Origin: Cryptomeria japonica | Lineage: Eukaryota > Streptophyta > Pinopsida > Cupressales > Cupressaceae | Length of the DNA stretch: 64,000 nucleotides | Assembly: GCF_030272615.1 (NCBI RefSeq) | Contig: NC_081414.1 | Span: 780,122,119 to 780,186,118 of the forward strand | Direction of reading: 5' to 3' | In this document: piece by piece, positions 36,488-46,661 of the stretch | Layout: each line of letters opens with the position of its first letter | How positions within the stretch are numbered: the first letter of the stretch is position 1 | Position numbers and translations under genes: made by a program | Notes under the pieces: generated by a model | What the model was told of the DNA's origin: nothing | Database searches by the model: none | The model's input: only the letters and a program-made list of their open reading frames with translations

Positions 36488-37488
36488 GGTGAGCTTAAAG
36501 GCAAGTTTCAGGACAAAGGCATGGGGGAATATACTTTAAATTAGACCATGTATTTACGACAAGTCATGAGTTCCCCAAAAGAATATGGAAGACCACATCC
36601 TAACAAACAAATCTCCATCATTATGCTCGAATGGGACCCTACTACCTTTCAAAGATGGGGTGAACTAGAAGAGGAAGATTTATACCAAATTCTTTTCAAG
36701 GACAATGAAGAGGAAACAGAAGACCACATCAATCTACCATGTGAAAAATATGGCAAAGGCTTCAAGATTCTACAAAAATTCAGGTATGATGGAAAAAGCC
36801 CTCTAGGGTTATGAAAGGAAGGCATCATTGAACCTTTACAACCTGAATTGACTTTCAAGAAGGAACGCTCAAAAGGACTTGGTTTCTTAACTTCCAAGGT
36901 CCACACCCAAAGGACAGAAGAAGCCTTACAAATCAAAGCCACCAAAATTCAACAAGAGGATCACTATTCCACAGATTCTAACAAATGGGAATGGGGTTCA
37001 GACAAGTCTTCCAGTGACTATGAGCTCATTGAGGTATTCAGAGAGATAGATGAACCCACAAAAGAAGAGGAATTTTATAACAAGTTCAAGTTGGTCAAGA
37101 AACAACCTATAAGGATTCCACACAGTCCTCGTCTCAAGGTTCTAGGTTGAAATCACATAGGATGAGAACACCTATCCCAGAATGCGCTACTAGTGATGAT
37201 AATTTGGATTCTCTCGTGATCGAGACTGATGAGGAGAGTGCCATCGATGACCTTGATAATTACCTTGACATACTCAAATATAACTACATCTTCACTCTTA
37301 GCTCTGATGACTTCGAAGACATTAACGGCCTTCCCCTTGTTCACCACCAACTCATTGACTAGGATCATGAAGGACCTGCATAGTTTGACACATTCCAAAA
37401 TGATGAAGCTTTTATTGACTATCTGGGGATATGGGATGATCTTCCCCCTGGAGACCATAAAGCGGGATACACTATAGAACTTAATAGT
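36488..37488 (+). pseudogene. Acidic linker between protease and RT
   Basis: Open stretches at 36548-36814, 36848-37150 and 37147-37362 code for acidic, Glu/Asp-rich protein. The second frame includes LGFLTSKVHTQRTEEALQIK, and the third has DDNLDSLVIETDEESAIDDL. Tat polyproteins carry a similar poorly conserved linker here. Stops break it, including TAG in place of Gln near 37381 and TAG after LID near 37362. No enzyme motif is present. Confidence 0.7.
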
Positions 37489-39250
37489 GTGGCATACTTT
37501 GGTGAGGGTGGCAGACCTTCCAGTCGCAAAAATGTGAAAATAAGAACAAATCAAGGGTCTTATGGCGAAAACCACACTGTGGCGCTGTCTCACCCCAAAA
37601 AAGTAAAAAGAAAGGAGATATCTGAGGGTGAAAACCTCTCCAAGGCACCCGAAGATGGAAGGCTCGACATTCTCCTAGAATCATATGAGGAAAAGTCATC
37701 CATGTTGGTAGAGGAGGCTATCAAAACAAACATTGGTATAGAAGAGGTTCCACACAACATATTCCTAGCTCAATCATTGATAGAGTCCGAAAGGTCAAAA
37801 TTCATAAGTTTCTTCAAAGAGCGACAAATCAACTTCACCTGGTCATACGCTGATATGCTTGGATTAGATCCGGATTTGGTAATGCATCATTTGACAGTCA
37901 AACCGGGGGCAAAACCAGTGAAATAGAAATTAAGAAAAATGCATCCACAAGTGGCATTACTAGTCAAAGCAGAACTTGATAAGTTATTGGATTTCGGATT
38001 CATACGCCCAATCAATTATCTCGAATGGATCTCCAAATTAGTGCTTGTCAGTAAACCAGATCGCAACATCAGAATTTGCACAGATTTCAGAGATATCAAT
38101 AATGCTTGTCCAAAGGATGACTTCCCATTACCAAATATTGACTTGATTGTTGATCTCACAGCAGGTCATGAAATGCTATCATTGATGGATGGATTCTCTG
38201 GTTATAATCAAATAAGGATCGCACCTGAGGATCAACACAAAACATCATTTACTTGTCCGTGGGGAACTTTCTACTGGAATGTCATGCCCTTCTGGCTAAA
38301 GAATGTAGGTGCTACATATCAAAGAGCTATGACTACTATCTTTCATGATCTCATGCACGTAACTGTGGAAGATTATGTTGACGACCTCTTGAGCAAATCA
38401 ATAGATAGAAATACACATTTGGACATACTTTTAGTCATCTTTGATCGGTTGGAAAAATACAAAGTAAGATTAAACCCTAAGAGATGTCTTTGGAGTAACC
38501 TCCGGGAAGCTCCTAGGATTCATTGTATCCAAAAGGGGAATTGAAGGTGATCTAGCAAAAGTCAAAGCCATCTTGGAAATGCAACCACCAAGAAATATTA
38601 GTCAACTTTGATCCTTACAAGGCAGACTCCAGTCCATCCGAAGATTCATAGCACAACTTGCAAATAAGTGTAATCCTTTTCAGCACCTGCTACATAAAAA
38701 CATCAAATTCAAATGGGATGATAACTGTCAACAGGCTTTCTAGACGCTCAAAGATTATCTTCTAAATCCGCCAGTTCTGATGCCACTAGTTCCAAATCAA
38801 CCACTGTTACTATACATATCAGCTACTCCAACAGCACTAGGGGCACTCTTAACACAATAAATTGCTGAGGGCAAGGAAAAAGTCGTATACTACATCAGTC
38901 GCACATTGGTGGGATACGAGCTAAACTACACACCAATTGAGCGTGCATGTCTCATCGTGGTCTTTGCTTCTCAAAAATTATGACATTACATGCTCACTCA
39001 TAAGACTAAGTTAGTTGCAAGGATAGACCCATTGAAATACCTTCTCAATAAAGCAACACTTACTGGGTGACTAGCCAAATGGGTAATGATCCTGAGTGAA
39101 TTCAACATTGAGTATGTTGATAGAAAAGAAATAAAAGGACAAGCCATCACAGATCAATTAGCAGATGCTCCCATGATAGATGATGTTCCTCTAAGTTCCC
39201 ATGATAGATGATGTTCCTCTAAGTTCAGAATTTCCAGATGAATCCATTTT
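37489..39250 (+). pseudogene. Tat element reverse transcriptase and first RNase H
   Basis: RT blocks: FTWSYADMLGLDPDLVMHHL, GFIRPINYLEWISKLVLVSK, CTDFRDINNACPKDDFPLPN, SLMDGFSGYNQI and YVDD (38374-38385), the catalytic pair. The frame is shared by 37489-38544 apart from TAG at 37924-37926 in KPVKxKLRKMHPQ. After a frameshift near 38510, RNase H follows at about 38800-39000 with ALGALLTQ and ELNYTPIERACLIVVFA. TGA and TAG codons replace likely Arg and Gln near 38605, 38742, 38990 and 39068. An exact 28-bp tandem duplication lies at 39169-39224. Confidence 0.92.
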
Positions 39251-39660
39251 GACAATGTCACATGCAAAGCCTGGCAACTGTACTTCGACGGCTCATACAC
39301 ACAGCATGGGGCAAGGGGTGGCATCCTTTTTATAACTCCTCAAGGAGATTCGATACCAAAATCATACCGCCTATCATTTCTTTGCACTAACAACATTGCG
39401 GAATATGAGGCATTAACAACAGGATTACAAATTGCAGTTCAATGGAAGATCCAAGAGCTTCGTGTTTTTGGGGACTCCCAGCTTGTCATCCGTCAAGCAA
39501 TTGATGATTACCAAACAAAAGATGAAAAATTAATGCCTTATAAACAAATAGCGGATGATCTGAAACAACACTTCACAAAGATAGACTTTGAGCAAATACT
39601 AAGAGAGCAGAATTGCGCCATAGATGCCATGGCTACAATTGCTTCATTGATTGATTTACC
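39251..39660 (+). pseudogene. Second (archaeal-type) RNase H domain
   Basis: A second RNase H follows the first: YFDGSYTQHGARGG with the catalytic Asp, IAEYEALTTGLQIAVQW with the Glu, VFGDSQLVIRQAIDDYQ with an Asp, and a tail around REQNCAIDAMATIASL. Tat-lineage elements are known for this extra aRNH. It supports the lineage assignment over Athila or chromovirus. The part from 39533 onward is in frame with integrase. Confidence 0.88.
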
Positions 39661-41002
39661 TCCAAACGAGACCCGCTATGAGTTCGTCCCTTCATATGAG
39701 ATCATGCCTACTGAGACAATATGTGTTGTCGGTCCTGAATCCCAGTTATATGGTTCCATTTTCACATACCTTCGTGACAATACCCTACCTCCTGATCTAT
39801 CAAATAACCAACATCGCACTTTCATTTGCCAATCCTCTCGATATGTCATTTTAGCTGAAATCCTTTACCGACGAGGTCTAGATGGCACTCTTCTTAGATG
39901 TTTAGAAAGAGACGAAGCTCAAATTGAGTTACGGGAAGTGCATGAAGGGATATGTGGTCCACATGCTAGTTGTCCTACCTTGGCCAAGAAACTCATTAGG
40001 ATTGGATATTACTGGCCCAATATGGAGAAAGACTCATATCAGTTTGTCAAGAAATGTAAGCAATGTCAAATTCATGGAGACCTCATACATGCGCCAGCAC
40101 AAGAACTTCAACCACTTGCATCTCCTTGGCCCTTTTGTTAGTGGGGACTCGATCTCATAGGCAAGATTCATCCTCCTTCTTCAAATGGTTATAAATTCAT
40201 TATCACTACCACAAAGTATTTTACAAAATGGATTAAAGTTGTGCCTCTCACACAAGTTACTAGAAAAAAGATTGCTACATTCATCCTTAACTATATCATT
40301 TGCCGATATGGTATTCTTGTTTCCATTATCACTGATAACGGGCATCCCTTCAAAAATCAGGATGTTTGTGAACTCTATGACCGCTTCCATATTTCCCATC
40401 GTTTCTCCACACCATATTACCCCAAAGGTAATGGCCAAGTTGAGGCATCTAATAAAACAATCCTTAAAATCCTAAAGAAGACAGTCAGCGATGCTAGTCA
40501 TAATTGGTATATCGAACTTAATCCTGCACTTTGGGCCTACCGCACAAGTGTCTGCACACCTACAGGAGCTACACCCTATTCACTTGTCTATGGTACTAAA
40601 GCCATCTTGCCTATTGAGGTCGAGCTACCCTCTTTATGGGTTTCTTTGCAAAACATCATTAGTGACGAAGACTATAGGGTCTCTCGCTTACAAGAGCTGG
40701 AACTATTGGATGAACGAAGACAAACTACTTTTAGTCATCTCAAGGCTTACCAACAACGAATGAGTCATAGTTACAATCACAAGGTCAAGCCTCACACATT
40801 TGAGGTAGGTGACTTAGTTCTTAGAGAAAATCCTAAAAATCAACAAGACAGAGAGAAGAAGGGCAAGTTCGAACCAAATTGGCTTGGTCCCTACATTATT
40901 ATAGCAGCATATGGATCTGGTGCATATCAGCTCTCAACTACAGAAGGTGAACCTTTGGAGGATCCTATCAACAGCGTGCACCTTCACAGGTTCTACACAT
41001 AG
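39661..41002 (+). pseudogene. Tat element integrase, nearly intact
   Basis: The zinc domain has HEGICGPHASC and CKQCQIHG. The catalytic core has GLDLIGKIH (Asp), IITDNGHPF (Asp) and GNGQVEASNK (Glu), so the DDE triad is complete. The C-terminal GPY/F module reads LGPYIIIAAYGSGAYQL, ending HRFYT and a stop at 41000-41002. Only one nonsense codon is seen, TAG at 40139-40141, where CAG would fit. Two pieces (39533-40141 and 40241-41002) share the frame. Confidence 0.94.
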
Positions 41003-42700
41003 CTCTTCGAAATATCTTAATTCAAAATACAAAAAAATCAAAAAATTCAAAAATACAAAAAAAATTATAAAACATAAAAAATCGTTACTTGGTGAAAACC
41101 TGGCAAACATGCGCCTTGTGACACAAAAAAATATTTAAAAATCAAAAAAGTAAAGAGAAATAATTTCGTCCAATGGTGAAAACCACTTCAGTGGTGCCCT
41201 GGGCAAGTACCAAGGTGAAAACTGGGTCACCAACGCCATGCGTAGAGACATTGCTCCTCCCTCCTTCAGGATTCACTTTCATCCCTTCACTTTGCAGACA
41301 CTCACCACCTATTCATTCATAATAAACTTACCCATTCCCATCATGGCTTGTTATTGATCTACCCAATATTGGTTAGCCATTCATAATAAATCTCCCTTTT
41401 CACCTCCCTTTCCATCCATAATAAATTAGATCCTATTTGTGGCTAAGGAAAATCCTACGTCTAGTGATGGGTGTGGAACTGAGAACATCACACGTTCTGA
41501 GGAGTACAGTTTCTTCTAGCTTCCTTTAGTCTATCCGCGTCCTATTCGCAATAAAGCAGCATCTGCATCACAAATCCGCAATAAAATTTCATCTTCTCCA
41601 CAACAAAGTATCAGTTTCATGGATTCAGTCAGTTTCAGATGAGACACAGTAGCAACAACGGGCTTCAACAAATCAAATCTTTCAACAAACTCAGACAACA
41701 TTATGGTTTAGTGTTCTCTATCCTTTCTGTGAAAGTAAACATTGTGACCACAATCAAATAAGACTTATACAAGTGAGAAGAGACACTAAACTTGAGGACT
41801 ACAGTGGATGTTGGTGTCGAGTCTTGGTTTTCTTTTAATTTTATCTTTTGGTGACATGTCTTTTATCTTTTCTAGGATGTCTCTGACTAGAGATTGTATC
41901 TCCAGGATGTCTTTGACTAGAAAGGTGAGGATGGGGTATCGTCACCTATTTGTATTTGTTGTCTGTGGATTGTCTTTTTAGTAATGCTATGACCTGTCCA
42001 AGGATATGAGGACACTGTGAGTCTAGTATGAACTGGGGCATTCCTTGTTTGTGACTATCATATCTCCATGCAAACGGATACAATGACTTTCTGGGTTGAA
42101 CATATGCCTCGATTGTCATAACCTAATTGCCATAATAAAGGTCAATGATGATAACGCACAAGAAGCTCTTTCACTTTCATATCTTATATCTTTCATCCCC
42201 CTTTCTTGATTGACTTCCATCATCCTTCTCAAGTCCTCGTAGCCTGCTATCACATGACTGAGTATAATGACATGCCAAAAATATTCCCATTTCACGTAGT
42301 TGCACCTGCATTACCACATATAAGCATTTTATACATACATATAGATATCACAACTGCATCACATCCTACACACAACACCTGTTAGCACAATAATCATTTG
42401 CATTACATACATTCACATTTGCATCATGCATACACATATAAAACATAAAAGAACAAAAAAATATAAAATATTGCATTACATCATATACATATTTGCATCC
42501 ATAACATAGAAACAAACATCACATAAGAACATCTCATCATATAAGTACACATGCATATAGCTGCCGTAAAGATGAATCATCTCATATAATCATAAAGTGT
42601 CATGATACAATGATGTCAAAATCATATGGCTACAAAAGCACCCGCAGGTGTCTACAATACAAAAATGGTACAATACTGATACAAAGGGAGCCCTCTACGG
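41003..42700 (+). other. Post-integrase non-coding region of Tat element
   Basis: No gene is recognised. An A-rich start is followed at about 41173 by GGTGAAAACCAC...GGGCAAGTACC, a phrase also found in decayed form at 55709-55760. The end of this interval is rich in CATACA/CATATA words. Confidence 0.55.
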
Positions 42701-44120
42701 CTATGATGAACTCTCTCCCTCAGAGCCACCTAGCCTCGATGGAATCTGAACCCCTGAAGGACCCGCCCCAAGATCATCCCTCCTGTCTCCTCTGTTTGGT
42801 GGTGGTGGAGGACCCATAACCCCACCACTTGATGCCTGTCTCCTCCAGCTCCCTCCCATAGCTGTCGTTGTACGCGATGGTCTATGGAAGCTCCTTGCCC
42901 ACTGATCTGCTAGCATTGCACCATAGTAGAGATCTCACCAGTAGGTAATCTCCTCCCCTGCCCGCAGGACATAAGCATACCCTGCCCCTATGTCCTCCCC
43001 TGCCTGTCTCCCAACCCTTAGTGCTGTCTCATCCTCTATATAGCACTGAATAGCCTGAACCCACTCCCACTTAATATCTTTGAGCCTCATCCTGAGCTGA
43101 TCCCTCTCCCTCTCCAACTCCGGGATCTCATCTTCCTGGCCCAGGCAGATCTCCCTGAGCTCTAGCAGCTCATCCTCCACTGGGTTAGCCCCCTCTGCCT
43201 CAGCCTGTGGCTCCTCCTGTATGGGTGCCTACCCCTATGCCTGTACTGGTGCTTGTACTGGTACCTATCCCTGTAGCTATCCCTGTACCTGTCTAGGACC
43301 CTATGCTACTGGCACCTATAGTGGCAACCCATCGCGACCCCTCACCACCCGAGCCTGCCTCTCCTCACCACCCTCCCTCTGAGGTGCAACCCTCCTCTCT
43401 CCAACTGCTCCCCTACCTCTGAAGTGTATCACCCTCGTCACTAGAAGATGCTCATAGGCCCATACCTGCAGCAATGTCACTTTGCAGCCCAATCCTACGA
43501 ATCCATGATACACAAACTAATGAAGCTCATAATACAAGTGTGCCAGCACACACGGTCCCCAGGCAAATGTGGTGTGTTGTGTCACCAGTGTCTCCAGTGC
43601 TCCTCCCTAGCCTATAGCCAACCCCTGTGTCGCCCTATCTGGACACAGGAACCCACTAAGCACTCCTCCTATCACTATTGGTAATGCTAATCCTGTGGCT
43701 GTCATGGTGTCCCACGCCACATGTCCTGCCCTCATCTCCAGTCCTGGGTCCTGGAATACTCATCTCAGGGCCTCCCTGTCTCCATCTTGATCGTATGGGA
43801 TCGGCTCCCCATCGATCAGTATCCTTAGTATCCTATATGCATCCTCCAGGGTGACTGTCATCTCACCCATCAACAAATGAAACATATAGGTCTCGGAGTG
43901 CCATCTCTCTGCCAGCGTAGTCAATAGTCCCATATTCGCCCAAAACTCAGGCACATATAGAACATGTCTCAGTCCCATCTCTTCAATAGCAGCTCTATCC
44001 TCGAATGACAACTCAGGTCGCAACCTCTGAGTCAACGAGAATCTCTCTCATGACTCCAGCATAGGCAAATACTCCTACAGTCAAGCAAATCAATCATATC
44101 AGTCATAGTGGCATTCCCTA

Positions 44121-44430
44121 TTTATCACAAAATGCTACTTTTTATCTAAATGCATATGGCATTCTATCCTAGTGACACTCACTGTTCATCACAAAGTGTT
44201 ACTATCTATCCTAGTGACACTCACTGTTCATCACAAAGTGTTGCTATCTATCCTAGTAGTACTCATTGTTCATCACAAAGTACTACGTGTGTGACACTCA
44301 CTGTTCATCACAAAGTGTTACTCACATTTGTACTCCCTATTCATCACAAAGTGCTGCTCATACTCTAGTACTCCCTGTTCATCACAAAGTACTCTATCTC
44401 GGTACTCACTATTCATCACAAAGTGCCTTG
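44121..44430. repeat. Tandem array with core TTCATCACAAAGTG
   Basis: Eight copies of the core start at about 44121, 44185, 44227, 44269, 44303, 44340, 44379 and 44412. Spacing is about 33-64 bp. Spacers contain variants of CTATCCTAGTGACACTCACTG. The short ORFs 44150-44368 and 44266-44451 are translations of the repeat, not genes. Confidence 0.9.
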
Positions 44431-44584
44431 ATCTATCCTAGTCTTCCCTAGAGGACCTGCTTGAGTGTATCCTCTTAGCAGCTTATCCAATCAACAACAT
44501 ATGTTCATCATAGAACTGCCGATTTGACCTAGAAGACAAAACTAAACACAAACATGCTTACCTGACATAAATGCACTTAAAGAC

Positions 44585-44805
44585 TGTGTAGACGTGCCTG
44601 AAAAATACAGACGTGCCTATGCTCTGCACAGACGCACCTGGGTGACACAGACGTGCCTTCTTGGTACAAACGTGTCTGCACATCACAGACGCGGCCGCAA
44701 TTGACACAGACGCGGGTTCAAACACAGATGTGCCTAACACAAACACAGATGCACCTCACAAGCACAGACGCACCTGGCACCAATGCAGACGCACCTGGAC
44801 ATTTT
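44585..44805 (-). repeat. CGTCTGTG motif cluster 3, antisense
   Basis: About twelve copies of the leader motif lie here on the minus strand, for example GTGCGTCTGTG, GCACGTCTGTG and CGCGTCTGTG, about 15-25 bp apart. They lie in the intron of the antisense PMD gene, so in transcript sense they have the same orientation as clusters 1 and 2 have in the sense transcript. Confidence 0.85.
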
Positions 44806-45307
44806 TGGACACTTTTTGGACCCTAGTCTAAGCACATTTATTACCCTACCTAGCATGCATTAATGACAAAATTAAATGCATCAAAGTACGAGGAGGTTTG
44901 GTGGTACTTACCAGCTCTCTTGCCTCTGCTGGCCTCTGAAATCGGTGAACGCGGTCGAATCTATGAATGAAGGCCATCACTGCTGACTGCTACTGCTCTA
45001 TTTTCGCTCTGCAATCTGCTCTCGTGGATGTGTAGATGACAATGAGGATGTATTTTCCCCCATGATCTATCTTATAGCCTACCCTAGCCCCAACCCTCGT
45101 TTCCCAAGTCAGTCTTCATTATCCCGTGACTCTGTCACTTTATCTGGTCAGTCCATTCTAGCCTCTCTTTCTTATCAAGAGATTGTCTGCAATCTTTTCA
45201 GACATTTTCATCCAATCTCTCGAGGGGGCATATCATTCCCATCTTGGGGCAACTCTGTATCAGTTTATCTTATCTTCTTTGAAACAACGCGACAAGCCGC
45301 ATTGTCT

Positions 45308-45322
45308 CAAAGAGGGGCAAAA
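45308..45322 (+). other. Polypurine tract of Tat element
   Basis: CAAAGAGGGGCAAAA directly precedes the 3' LTR start TGTAGAC. Confidence 0.85.
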
Positions 45323-46112
45323 TGTAGACACCCAAAATTGTCCAGTCTAATTAAATAAATATTTTATTTATTTAATTATTTAAGCTTAATTCTTCTATTA
45401 ATTAAATAAATTTTTATTTATTTAATTAATTCATTTATCCTCTTCTAGCCTTATTTCTCATTTAAATAAATACATTTATTTATTTAAATTATCCTTTTCC
45501 TAAATTAAATAAATATTTTTATTTATTTAATTATCCCACTTCTTCTATTAATTAAATAAATCTTTATTTATTTAATTAATTCATTAACCTTTTCTACCCA
45601 TGACACATGTCATTCATCTCTTAATTCATACACTACCTACCCCTTTCATTATTTTATTATTTCTTTTACCTACCCTCTAATCATAGCCGACCTCCTTTTA
45701 CACCTCTCAATCTTATCCCTCCATTTCATATAGTGTCATCTATATAAGGATATGCTTCCTTCATTATCAAACCCTAATGAAGCATTCTAATGAGACATTC
45801 GAATGACTCTTATACACTTGACTACACTATGATCCTACTTGCAACCACATTCTGTTCTTTGTTGAGCTCTTGTGCATATAAAATTTGAGAGCAAATATAT
45901 CAAGCAAGATCAATGGAGATAAGAAGAATGGAGATCAAAACCCTATTGGACATGTGATGGTATAATCTTTGTGATTTCATTTGATTTGCATTGTCTTAGG
46001 TAATCTTCATATGTTATGGTGGATCTTTGTTCTTGTTAGGCTAGGGTTTTTTGGTTGAATTCATTTAGCCTTTCAATATTGTTATTATTGTTATCCATTT
46101 TCACCATATACA
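45323..46112 (+). repeat. 3' LTR of Tat element
   Basis: It pairs with 30356-31144, with five palindromes and TATATAA at 45741-45747 conserved. ATATG follows directly as the target duplication. Confidence 0.95.
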
Positions 46113-46117
46113 ATATG

Positions 46118-46655
46118 CAAGTTTACATTGTATCAAGGGAATTAAATTTATTGTTTTTAGTTGGATACTTAGTTTTCATGTTGTATTTATGATTGTCTTT
46201 ATGTTTAAGATTAGTTTTAGTTGAATTCTTGTTTTGGTCAATATATCGATAGATAGAACACTATACTTCTACCATAATTTGGAATCTTTATAATGTATCT
46301 TTTGTTGTTAATTAATGTTAGTTTTATCTTCAATCATGCTTACTTGTATAGCCTAGTTTTACAAATCTTATTCAATATTAAGGGATCTTACATGTAATAT
46401 ATAATTTGCAAATCATGTATATATGATTTATAGATTGCATATGTATATTTCTTAGCTAAGGGAATTTGTCTTAAGAGCTATAAACTAATTTATTATCCTT
46501 TTGTGTAGGAGAAAAAGTGACACTAAGCAAACATGCCCAAATCTCACTTTCAACCACACACTTGCGGAATACGAAAGAGCCTAGAGGTATCACACAATTG
46601 GCTACTTCTTTTTGTGGAAGAGAGAGCCACGGGATACCTATTAGGATTTCTATTC
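46118..46655. other. Spacer
   Basis: AT-rich DNA between the Tat element and the solo LTR. No gene is seen. Confidence 0.5.
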
Positions 46656-46661
46656 CCTTGT

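Larger units (their letters stand above)
44075..44911 (-). other. Intron of the antisense PMD gene
   Basis: The 837-bp intron has GTAAGT at its 5' end (44911-44906) and TGTAG at its 3' end (44079-44075). It carries two repeat arrays: TTCATCACAAAGTG copies (44121-44430, plus-strand reading) and the CGTCTGTG cluster (44585-44805). Both splice sites join codons in phase 0. Confidence 0.75.
42701..44977 (-). pseudogene. Antisense plant-mobile-domain (PMD) gene inside the Tat element
   Basis: Exon 1 (44977-44912) codes for 22 residues from an ATG and ends at a canonical donor CTG|GTAAGT. The intron is 44911-44075 and ends ...CTGTAG. Exon 2 starts at 44074 in phase 0 and stays in one frame to 42701 (about 458 codons). 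Its PMD (MAIN/MAIL1-type, aminotransferase-like fold) motifs are EEMGLRHVLYVPEFW, LTTLAERWHSETYMFHLLMG, EMTVTLEDAYRILRI, CVLAHLYYELH and VTLLQVWAYEHL. A Gln/Pro-rich linker and a coiled-coil-like stretch (43180-43030) follow. In-frame stops lie at 44050-44048, 43759-43757, 43609-43607, 43519-43517 and 43318-43316, plus several in the linker. PMDs are known in Ty3/gypsy and MuDR elements; the role here is unknown. Confidence 0.87.
30356..46112 (+). mobile_element. 15.8-kb Ty3/gypsy retrotransposon, Tat-type, with antisense PMD gene
   Basis: LTRs at 30356-31144 and 45323-46112 differ by 16 substitutions and one 1-bp indel in my alignment, about 2%. The target duplication ATATG is exact (30351-30355 and 46113-46117). 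Plus-strand order is leader, Gag, knuckle, protease, RT, RNase H, a second RNase H, integrase, a long 3' region and a polypurine tract. Two RNase H domains are typical of the Tat lineage. The 3' region holds an antisense plant-mobile-domain gene. Coding frames have scattered stops plus 55-bp and 28-bp tandem duplications. This is the youngest element in the window. Confidence 0.95.

Noticed and set aside
44121-44430. CRISPR-like spaced repeats
   Set aside because: Spacing is irregular, spacers are themselves repetitive, and the setting is a plant retrotransposon intron.
44150-44451. ORFs rich in repeated YPSDTHCSSQS-like units
   Set aside because: They are direct translations of the TTCATCACAAAGTG tandem array.
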